From Xylocopa sonorina (Eukaryota > Arthropoda > Insecta > Hymenoptera > Apidae): DNA of 64,000 bases. Location: assembly GCF_050948175.1 (NCBI RefSeq), contig NW_027490241.1, positions 434,001 through 498,000 of the forward strand. Reading direction: 5' to 3'. Shown piece by piece: positions 54,801-64,000 of the stretch. The notes beneath the pieces were generated by a model. That model searched no databases. It saw nothing but the letters and a program-made list of their open reading frames with translations, and was not told the DNA's origin. The translations under genes and the position numbers were made by a program. Within the stretch, counting starts at the first letter, position 1; every line of letters begins with the position of its first letter.

Positions 54801-55646
54801 TCATACCATGAAACATAGAAATGAGATGCGATATCGCGTTTTAAGAAGCATTAGAACTCAATTGCTACGATACGTAGACATCTGCAAACGCTATTTCCTA
54901 GCAAGGAAGTGTCGCATTTACATTCGTTTGAAGTGTAGACGAGGAATACATGATACTTCTCAAATCATGTTATATCTTACCATGAAACATAGAAATGAGA
55001 TGCGATTTCGCGTTTTAAGAAGCATTAGAAATCTATTGCTACGATACGTATACATCTGCAAACGCTATTTCCTAGCGAGGAAGTATCGCATTCACATTCA
55101 TTTGAAGTGTAGACGAGGAATACATAACACTTCGCAAATCATGTTATATCTTACCATGAAACATAGAAATGAGATGCGATATCGCGTTTTAAGAATCATA
55201 TGAACTCTATTGCTACGGTACGTAGACATCTGCAAACGCCATTTCCTAGCGAGGAAGTGTCGCATTCACATTCATTTGAAGTGTAGACGTGGAATACATA
55301 ATAATTCACAAATCATATTATATCTTACCATGAAACATAGACATGAGATGCGATATCGCCTTTTAAGAATCATAAGAACTCTATTGCAACGATACGTAGA
55401 CATCTGCAAACGCTAATTCCTTGCAAGCAAGTGTCGCATTTACATTCATTTGAATCGTAGACGAGGAATGCATAACACTTCGTAATGAATATTATATCTT
55501 ATCAGGAAACATAGATATGAGATGCAATATCTCGTTTTAAGAAGCATTTGAACTCTATTGCTTCGATACCTAGACATCTGCAGACGCTATTTCCTAGCGA
55601 GGAAGCGTCGCATTCACATTCATTTGAAGTGTAGACGAGGAATACA
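51849..55646 (+). repeat. Long HOR block, copy 1 (matches 60378-64000)
   Basis: About 3.8 kb recurs at +8529 bp (49 monomers plus 3 bp), falling to +8354 bp after a 175-bp monomer present here at about 53574-53748 that is missing from copy 2. Markers include AATGCATTACAC, GACGAGTAATGC, GTAGGCAAGGAATAC, TCTTGTTTTTAGAAGC, TTACCACGAAAC, GTAAACGAGG and GGAATTCATAAC. Only a few substitutions separate the copies (near 52070, 52938 and 54197). Confidence 0.85.
54209..55215 (+). repeat. 11-monomer-spaced segment, copy 1 (matches 56123-57129)
   Basis: About 1 kb recurs at exactly +1914 bp (11 x 174). Shared features are CACTAGAAG, AACTTTATTGC, TTTACTTTCATTTG, ATATCATACC, TTCTCAAATCATG and GATTTCGCG. 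A few substitutions separate them (for example GAATTCATAAC versus GAATACATAAC). Confidence 0.8.
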
Positions 55647-56122
55647 TGACACTTCGCAAATCATGTTATATCTTACCATGAAACATAGACATGAGATGCG
55701 ATATCGCGTTTTAAGAAGCATTAGAAAGGTATTGCTACGCTACGTATACATCTGCAAACGCTATTTCCTAGCGAGAAAGTATCGCATTCACATTCATTTG
55801 AAGTGTAGACGAGGAATACATAACACTTCGCAAATCATGTTATATCTTACCATGAAACATAGAAATGAGATGCGATATCGCGTTTTAAGAATCATATGAA
55901 CTCTATTGCTACAATACGTAGACATCTGCAATCGCTATTTCCTAGCAAGGAAGTGTCGCATTTACATTCATTTGAAGTGTAGACGAGGAATACATAACAC
56001 TTCGCAAATCATGTTATATCTTACCATGAAACATAGAAATGAGATGCGATATCGCGTTTTAAGAATCATATGAACTCTATTGCTACGATACGTAGACATC
56101 TGCAATCGCTATTTCCTAGCAA

Positions 56123-57129
56123 GGAAGTGTCGCATTTACATTCATTTGAAGTGTAGACGAGGAATACATGATACTTCGCAAATCATATTATATCTTACCA
56201 TGAAACATAGAAATGAGATGCGATATCGCGTTTTAAGAAGCACTAGAAGCCTATTGCTACGATACGTAGACATCTGCAAACGCTATTTCCTAGCGAGGAA
56301 GTGTCGCATTTACATTCATTTGAATCGTAGACGAGGAATGCATAACACTTCGCAATGAATATTATATCTTACCATGAAACATAGAAATGAGATGCGATAT
56401 CGCGTTTTAAGAAGCATTAGAACTTTATTGCTACGATACCTAGACATCTGCAGACGCTATTTCCTAGCAAGGAAGTGTCGCATTTACATTCATTTGAAGT
56501 GTAGACGAGGAATACATGATACTTCGCAAATCATATTATATCTTACCATGAAACATAGAAATGAGATGCGATATCGCGTTTTAAGAAGCATTAGAACACT
56601 ATTGCTACGATAGGTAGACATTTGCAAACGCTATTTCCTAGCAAAGAAGTGTCGCATTTACTTTCATTTGAAGTGTAGGCGAGGAATACATAACACTTCG
56701 CAAATCATATTATATCATACCATGAAACATAGAAATGAGATGCGATATCGCGTTTTAAGAAGCATTAGAACTCTATTGCTACGATACGTAGACATCTGCA
56801 AACGCTATTTCCTAGCAAGGAAGTGTCGCATTTACATTCGTTTGAAGTGTAGACGAGGAATACATGATACTTCTCAAATCATGTTATATCTTACCATGAA
56901 ACATAGAAATGAGATGCGATTTCGCGTTTTAAGAAGCATTAGAAATCTATTGCTACGATACGTATACCTCTGCAAACGCTATTTCCTAGTGAGAAAGTAT
57001 CGCATTCACATTCATTTGAAGTGTAGACGAGGAATACATAACACTTCGCAAATCATGTTATATCTTACCATGAAACATAGAAATGAGATGCGATATCGCG
57101 TTTTAAGAATCATATGAACTCTATTGCTA
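56123..57129 (+). repeat. 11-monomer-spaced segment, copy 2 (matches 54209-55215)
   Basis: This is the partner of 54209-55215. It carries GTATACCTCTGC and TAGTGAGAAAG where copy 1 has GTATACATCTGC and TAGCGAGGAAG. The former change is also seen near 40210, another sign of variant shuffling. Confidence 0.8.
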
Positions 57130-60100
57130 CGATACGTAGACATCTGCAATCGCTATTTCCTAGCAAGGAAGTCTCGCATTTACATTCATTTGAAGTGTAG
57201 ACGAGGAATACATGATACTTCGCAAATCATATTATATCTTACCATGAAACATAGAAATGAGATGTGATATCGCGTTTTAAGAAGCATTAGAACACTATTG
57301 CCACGATAGGTAGACATTTTGCAAACGCTATTTCCTAGCAAAGAAGTGTCGCATTTACATTCATTTGATGTGTAGACGAGGAATACATAACACTTCGCAA
57401 ATCATATTATATCTTACCATGAAACATAGAAATGAGATGCGATATCGCGTTTTAAGAAGCATTTGAACTCTATTGCTACGATACGTAGACATTTGCAAAC
57501 GCTGTTTCCTAGCAAAGAAGTGTCGCATTTACATTCATTTGAAGTGTAGGCGAGGAATACATAACACTTCGCAAATCATATTATATCCTACCATGAAACA
57601 TAGAAATGAGATGCGATATCGCGTTTTAAGAAGCATTAGAACTCTATTGCTACGATACGTAGACATCTGCAAACGCTGTTTCCTAGCGAGGAAGTGTCGC
57701 ATTAACATTCATTTGAAGTGTAGACGAGGAATACATGATACTTCGCAAATCATATTATATCTTACCATGAAACATAGAAATGAGATGCGATATCGCGTTT
57801 TAAGAAGCATTAGAACACTATTGCAACGATAGGTAGACATTTGCAAACGCTATTTTCTAGTGAGGAAGTGTCGCATTTACATTCATTTGAATCGTAGACG
57901 AGGAATGCATAACACTTCGCAATGAATATTATATCTTACCATGAAACATAGAAATGAGATGCGATATCGCGTTTTAAGAAGCATTAGAAAGCTATTGCTA
58001 CGATACGTAGACATCTGCAAACGCTATTTCCTAGCGAGGAAGTATCGCATTTACATTCACTTGAAGTGTAGACGAGGAATACATAACACTTCGCAAATCA
58101 TGTTATATCTTACCATGAAACATAGAAATTTGATGCAATATCGCGTTTTAAGAATCATAAGAACTCTATTGCTACGATACGTAGACTTCTGCAAACGCTA
58201 TTTCCTTGCAAGGAAGTGTCGCATTTACATTCATTTGAATCGTAGACGAGGAATACATAACACTTCGCAAATCATATTATATCTTACCATGAAACATAGA
58301 AATGATATGCGATATCGCGTTTTAAGAATCATATGAACTCTATTGCTACGATACGTAGACATCTGCAATCGCTATTTCCTAGCAAGGAAATATCGCATTT
58401 ACATTCATTTGAAGTGTGGACGAGGAATGCATAACACTTCGCAATGAATATTATATCTTATCATGAAACATAGATATGAGATGCAATATCTCGTTCTAAG
58501 AAGCATTTGAACTGTATTGCTTCGATACGTAGACATCTGCAAATGCTATTTCCTTGCAAGGAAGTGTCGCATTTACATTCATTTGAAGTGTAGACGAGGA
58601 ATACATGGTACTTCGCAAATCATATTATATCTTACCATGAAACATAGAAATGAGATGCGATATCGCGTTTTAAGAAGCATTAGAACTCTATTGCTACGAT
58701 ACGTAGACATCTGCAAACGCTGTTTCCTAGCGAGGAAGTGTCGCATTCACATTCATTTGAAGTGTAGACGAGGAATACATGATACTTCGCAAATCATATT
58801 ATATCTTACCATGAAACATAGAAATGAGATGCGATATCGCGTTTTAAAAAGCATTAGAACACTATTGCTACGATAGGTAGACATTTGCAAACGCTATTTC
58901 CTAGCGAGGAAGTGTCGCATTTACATTCATTTGAATCGTAGACGAGGAATGCATAACACTTCGCAATGAATATTATATCTTACCATGAAACATAGAAATG
59001 AGATGCGATATCGCGTTTTAAGAAGCATTGGAAAGCTATTGCTACGATACGTAGACATTTGCAAACGCTATTTCCTAGCAAAGAAGTGTCGCATTTACAT
59101 TCATTTGAAGTGTAGACGAGGAATACATAACACATCGCAAATCATGTCATATCTTTCCTTGAAACATAGAAATGAGATGCGATATCGCGTTTTAAGAAGC
59201 ATTAGAAAGCTATTGCTACGATACGTAGACATCTGCAAACGCTATTTCCTTGCAAGGAAGTGTCGCATTTACATTCATTTGAAATGTAGACGAGGAATAC
59301 GTGAACCTTCGCAAATCATATTATATCTTACCATGAAACATAGAAATGAGATGCGATATCGCGTTTTAAGAAGCATTAGAAAGCTATTGCTAACGATACG
59401 TAGACATCTGCAAACGCTATTTCCTAGCGAGGAAGTATCGCAATCACATTCATTTGAAGTGTAGACGAGGAATACATGACACTTCGCAAATCATATTATG
59501 TCTTACCATGAAACATAGAAATGAGATGCGATATCGCGTTTTAAGAATCACAAGAACTCTATTGCTACGATACGTAGACATCTGCAAACGCTATTTCGTT
59601 GCAAGGAAATGTCACATTTACATTCATTTGAAGTGTAGACGAGGAATACATAACACTTCGCATACCATATTATACCTTACCATGAAACATAGAAATGAGA
59701 TGCGATATCGCCTTTTAAGAATCATAAAACTCTATCGCTACGATACGTAGACATCTGCAAACGCTACTTCCTAGCAAGGAAGTGTCGCATTTACATTCAT
59801 TTGAATCGTAGACGAGGAATGCATAACACTTCGCAATGAATATTATATCTTATCATGAAACATAGATATGAGATGCAATATCTCGTTTTAAGAAGCATTT
59901 GAACTCTATTGCTTCGATACGTAGACAACTGCAAACGCTATTTCCTTGCAAGGATGTGTCGCATTTACATTCATTTGAAGTGTACACGAGGAATACATGG
60001 TACTTCGCAAATCATATTATATCTTACCATGAAACATAGAAATGAGATGCGATATCGCGTTTTAAGAAGCATTTGAACTCTATTGCTACGATACGTAGAC

Positions 60101-60170
60101 ATTTGCAAACGCTATTTCCTAGCGAGGAAGTGTCGCATTTACATTCATTTGAATCGTAGACGAGGAATGC
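57130..60170 (+). repeat. Satellite, mixed segment
   Basis: Monomers are of the classes seen at 29-36 kb and 40 kb, including a GACATTTTGCAAAC monomer with one extra T near 57315 (also near 40562 and 53660), CGCTGTTTCC near 57500, 57675 and 58720, and ATCATAAAACTC (1 bp short) near 59725. No gene is seen. Confidence 0.9.
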
Positions 60171-61158
60171 ATAACACTTCGCAATGAATATTATATCTTA
60201 CCATGAAACATAGAAATGAGATGCGATATCGCGTTTTAAGAAGCATTAGAAAGCTATTGCTACGATACGTAGACATCTGCAAACGCTATTTCCTAGCGAG
60301 GAAGTATCGCATTTACATTCATTTGAAGTGTAGACGAGGAATACATAACACTTCGCAAATCATGTTATATCTTACCATGAAACATAGAAATGAGATGCAA
60401 TATCGCGTTTTAAGAATCATAAGAACTCTATTGCTACGATACGTAGACTTCTGCAAACGCTATTTCCTTGCAAGGAAGTGTCGCATTTACATTCATTTGA
60501 TGTGTAGACGAGGAATACATAACACTTCGCATATCATATTATACCTTACCATGAAACATAGAAATGAGATGCGATATCGCCTTTTAAAAATCACGAAATC
60601 TCTATCGCTACGATACGTAGACATCTGCAAACGCTATTTCCTAGCAAAGAAGTGTCGCATTTACATTCATTTGAAGTGTAGACGAGGAATACATAACACT
60701 TCGCAAATCATATTATATCTTACCATGAAACATAGAAATGAGATGCGATATCGCGTTTTAAGAAGCATTAGAAAGCTATTGCTAACGATACGTAGACATC
60801 TGCAAGCGCTATTTCCTAGCGAGGAAGTATCGCAATCACATTCATTTGAAGTGTAGACGAGGAATACGTAACACTTCGCAAATCATGTTATATCTTACCA
60901 TAAAACATAGAAATGAGATGCGATATCGCGTTTTAAGAAGCACTAGAAAGCTATTGCTACGATACGTAGACATCTGCAAACGCAATTTCCTAGCGGGGAA
61001 GTATCGCATTCACATTCATTTGAGGTGTAGACGAGGAATACATAACACTTCGCAAATCATGTTATATCTTACCATGAAACATAGAATTGAGATGCGATAT
61101 CGCGTTTTAAGAATCATAAGAACTCTATTGCTACGACACGTAGACATCTGCAAACGCT
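60171..61158 (+). repeat. Segment copy 2 of 29842-30829
   Basis: This matches 29842-30829 at +30329 bp and overlaps the start of the 60378-64000 block. The 51.85-52.6, 60.4-61.2 and 29.9-30.8 kb regions are therefore three relatives of one segment. Confidence 0.75.
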
Positions 61159-64000
61159 ATTTCCATGCAAGGAAGTGTCGCATTTACATTCATTTGAATC
61201 GTAGACGAGGAATGCATTACACTTCGCAATGAATATTATATCTTACCATGAAACATAGAAATGAGATGCGATATCGCGTTTTAAGAAGCATTAGAACACT
61301 ATTGCTACGATAGGTAGACATTTGCAAACGCTATTTCCTAGCGAGGAAGTGTCGCATTTACATTCATTTGAATCGTAGACGAGTAATGCATAACACTTCG
61401 CAATGAATATTATATCTTATCAGGAAACATAGATATGAGATGCAATATCTCGTTTTAAGAAGCATTTGAACTCTATTGCTTCGATACGTAGACATCTGAA
61501 AACGCTATTTCCTAGCAAGGAAGTGTCGCGTTTACATTTATTTGAAGTGTAGGCAAGGAATACATAACACTTCGCAATGAATATTACATCTTATCATGAG
61601 ACATAGAATTGAGATGCGATATCTTGTTTTTAGAAGCATTTGAACTCTATTGCTTCGATACGTAGACATCTGCAAACGCTATTTCCTTGCAAGGAAGTGT
61701 CGCATTTACATCCATTTGAATCGTAGACGAGGAATGCATAACACTTCGCAATGTATATTATATCTTATCATGAAACATAGATATGAGATGCAATATCTCG
61801 TTTTAGGAAGCATTTGAACTCTATTGCTTCGATACGTAGACATCTGCAAACGCTATTTCCTAGCAAGGAAGTGTCGCATTTACATTCATTTGAAGTGTAG
61901 GCGAGGAATACATAACACTTCGCAATGAATATCACATCTTATCATGAAACATAGAATTGAGATGCGGTATCTTGTTTTTAGAAGCATTTGAACTCTATTG
62001 CTTCGATACGTAGACATCTGCAAACGCTATTTCCTAGCAAGGAAGTGTCGCATTCACATTCATTTGAAGTGTAGACGAGGAATACATAACACTTCGCAAA
62101 TCATACTATATCTTACCATGAAACATAGAAATGAGATGCGATATCGCGTTTTAAGAAGCATTAGAACTTTATTGCTACGATACCTAGACATCTGCAGACG
62201 CTATTTCCTAGCAAGGAAGTGTCGCATTTACATTCATTTGAAGTGTAGACGAGGAATACATGATACTTCGCAAATCATATTATATCTTACCACGAAACAT
62301 AGAAATGAGATGCGATATCGCGTTTTAAGAAGCATTAGAACACTGTTGCTACGATATGTAGACATTTGCAAACGCTATTTCCTAGCAAAGAAGTGTCGCA
62401 TTTACATTCATTTGAAGTGTAGACGAGGAATACATAACATTTCTCAAATCATGTTATATCTTACCATGAAACATAGAAATGAGATGCAATATCGCGTTTT
62501 AAGAAGCATTTGAACTCTATTGCTTCGATACGTAGATTTCTGCAAACGCTATTTCCTTGCAAGGAAGTGTCGCATTTACATTCATTTGAAGTGTAGACGA
62601 GGAATACATGATACTTCGCAAATCATATTATATCTTACCATGAAACATAGAAATGAGATGCGATATCGCGTTTTAAGAAGCACTAGAAGTCTATTGCTAC
62701 GATACGTAGACATCTGCAAACGCTATTTCCTAGCGAGGAAGTGTCGCATTTACATTCATTTGAATCGTAGACGAGGAATGCATAACACTTCGCAATGAAT
62801 ATTATATCTTACCATGAAACATAGAAATGAGATGCGATATCGCGTTTTAAGAAGCATTAGAACTTTATTGCTACGATACCTAGACATCTGCAGACGCTAT
62901 TTCCTAGCAAGGAAGTGTCGCATTTACATTCATTTGAAGTGTAAACGAGGAATACATGATACTTCGCAAATCATATTATATCTTACCATGAAACATAGAA
63001 ATGAGATGCGATATCGCGTTTTAAGAAGCATTAGAACACTATTGCTACGATAGGTAGACATTTGCAAACGCTATTTCCTAGCAAAGAAGTGTCGCATTTA
63101 CTTTCATTTGAAGTGTAGGCGAGGAATTCATAACACTTCGCAAATCATATTATATCATACCATGAAACATAGAAATGAGATGCGATATCGCGTTTTAAGA
63201 AGCATTAGAACTCAATTGCTACGATACGTAGACATCTGCAAACGCTATTTCCTAGCAAGGAAGTGTCGCATTTACATTCGTTTGAAGTGTAGACGAGGAA
63301 TACATGATACTTCTCAAATCATGTTATATCTTACCATGAAACATAGAAATGAGATGCGATTTCGCGTTTTAAGAAGCATTAGAAATCTATTGCTACGATA
63401 CGTATACATCTGCAAACGCTATTTCCTAGCGAGGAAGTATCGCATTCACATTCATTTGAAGTGTAGACGAGGAATACATAACACTTCGCAAATCATGTTA
63501 TATCTTACCATGAAACATAGAAATGAGATGCGATATCGCGTTTTAAGAATCATATGAACTCTATTGCTACGGTACGTAGACATCTGCAAACGCCATTTCC
63601 TAGCGAGGAAGTGTCGCATTCACATTCATTTGAAGTGTAGACGTGGAATACATAATAATTCACAAATCATATTATATCTTACCATGAAACATAGACATGA
63701 GATGCGATATCGCCTTTTAAGAATCATAAGAACTCTATTGCAACGATACGTAGACATCTGCAAACGCTAATTCCTTGCAAGCAAGTGTCGCATTTACATT
63801 CATTTGAATCGTAGACGAGGAATGCATAACACTTCGTAATGAATATTATATCTTATCAGGAAACATAGATATGAGATGCAATATCTCGTTTTAAGAAGCA
63901 TTTGAACTCTATTGCTTCGATACCTAGACATCTGCAGACGCTATTTCCTAGCGAGGAAGCGTCGCATTCACATTCATTTGAAGTGTAGACGAGGAATACA
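60378..64000 (+). repeat. Long HOR block, copy 2 (matches 51849-55646)
   Basis: This is the partner of 51849-55646. It lacks one 175-bp monomer and runs to the window end still matching, so the true unit and copy number cannot be set from this window. Confidence 0.85.

Larger units (their letters stand above)
1205..64000 (+). repeat. 174-bp satellite megaarray (about 361 monomers)
   Basis: The array is continuous and head-to-tail, with no inversion seen. Using GCATT as base 1, landmarks of the canonical monomer are: a CTACG/CGTAG dyad at 18-30, a TTCCT/AGGAA dyad at 48-61, GTGTCGCATTTACATTCATT at about 62-81, GTAGACGAGGAATACATAAC at about 88-107, TTCGCAAATCATATTATATC at about 110-129, ATGAAACATAGAAATGAGAT at about 135-154, a GCGATATCGC palindrome at 155-164 and TTAA at 168-171. 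Monomer classes differ at GAAGTG/GAATCG, CAAATCAT/CAATGAAT, CGCG/CTCG, GATACGTAG/GATACCTAG/GATAGGTAG, AAGAAGC/AAGAATC and TAGCG/TAGCA/TTGCA. Monomer length is nearly always 174 bp; rare variants are -3, -2, -1 or +1. It holds no genes. The open frames seen in it arise because 174 is divisible by 3. Confidence 0.97.

Noticed and set aside
1396..63770. About a hundred plus-strand open frames of 60-333 codons with near-identical repeated peptides
   Set aside because: They follow the 174-bp satellite period exactly, begin at arbitrary ATG/TTG-type codons within a monomer, end at class-specific stop variants, and have no promoter, untranslated region or conserved domain. They are a consequence of a unit length divisible by 3.
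1205..64000. CRISPR array or other prokaryotic repeat array
   Set aside because: The repeats are 174 bp and directly abutting, with no unique spacers, no associated genes, and a eukaryotic-type transposon inserted.
1205..64000. Primate alpha satellite or a CENP-B box satellite
   Set aside because: The length is similar (171 versus 174 bp), but I see no match to the CENP-B box pattern (TTCG, four bases, A, two bases, CGGG) on either strand of the consensus, and CpG content is unlike a vertebrate satellite.
1205..64000. tRNA, rRNA (5S) or snRNA genes hidden in the monomer
   Set aside because: I found no A/B-box arrangement, cloverleaf or recognisable rRNA sequence in the consensus, and no T-run terminator at a fixed position beyond TTTTAA.
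1205..64000. Additional transposons within the rest of the array
   Set aside because: Reading through the array, the monomer register stays intact apart from small indels and the 33-bp duplication. No other non-satellite sequence interrupts it.
1205..64000. Calling the array a functional centromere
   Set aside because: Near-nucleosomal unit length, HORs and dyads are compatible with a centromere but equally with other heterochromatin. There is no sequence feature that decides it.

Overview
This window is almost entirely one tandem satellite DNA. The repeat unit is 174 bp, about 37% G+C in the consensus I counted by hand. Roughly 363 head-to-tail copies fill the 64 kb, all in the same orientation. 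The only non-satellite sequence is one 855-bp insertion at 346-1200. It has the signature of a non-autonomous or decayed piggyBac-superfamily DNA transposon: a TTAA target duplication, 19-bp perfect terminal inverted repeats starting CCCTTT, and a short degenerate reading frame with a cysteine pattern. I see no intact protein gene, tRNA or rRNA.

The organism is a eukaryote. A megasatellite of near-nucleosomal unit length carrying a piggyBac-type element suggests an animal, and an arthropod would fit well. CpG is over-represented in the consensus (10 seen, about 6 expected), which argues against a CpG-depleted vertebrate genome. I do not recognise the satellite family and cannot name a species. 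The array probably comes from pericentromeric, centromeric or other heterochromatin, but nothing in the sequence proves centromere function.

Layout: 1-345 satellite; 346-1200 transposon; 1201-64000 satellite. The satellite is a mosaic of higher-order repeats (HORs) and pasted segments. It has dimers at about 3.1-5.6 kb, a 15-monomer spacing (2610 bp) recurring between 5.7 and 16.9 kb, and a 4-monomer duplication near 9.2-10.6 kb. A nearly perfect tandem pair of 16-monomer units (2786 bp) lies at 19.3-24.9 kb, and a 3-monomer pair at 25.5-26.6 kb. There is a 7-monomer spacing at 35.5-37.8 kb, a 13-monomer tandem pair at 40.7-45.3 kb, and 11-monomer spacings at 47.3-50.5 and 54.2-57.1 kb. A long block at 51.85-55.6 kb recurs at 60.4 kb and runs off the window end. 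Diagnostic variants are regional, as expected from unequal crossing-over and gene conversion.

The unit length is exactly 58 codons, so any frame that is open in one monomer stays open into the next. This creates long arrays of apparent open reading frames (up to 333 residues). They are satellite shadows, not genes. From about 41.3 to 49.8 kb the sequence carries about 45 small insertions and deletions. These are private to each copy of otherwise near-identical repeats, which looks like unpolished long-read consensus rather than biology.
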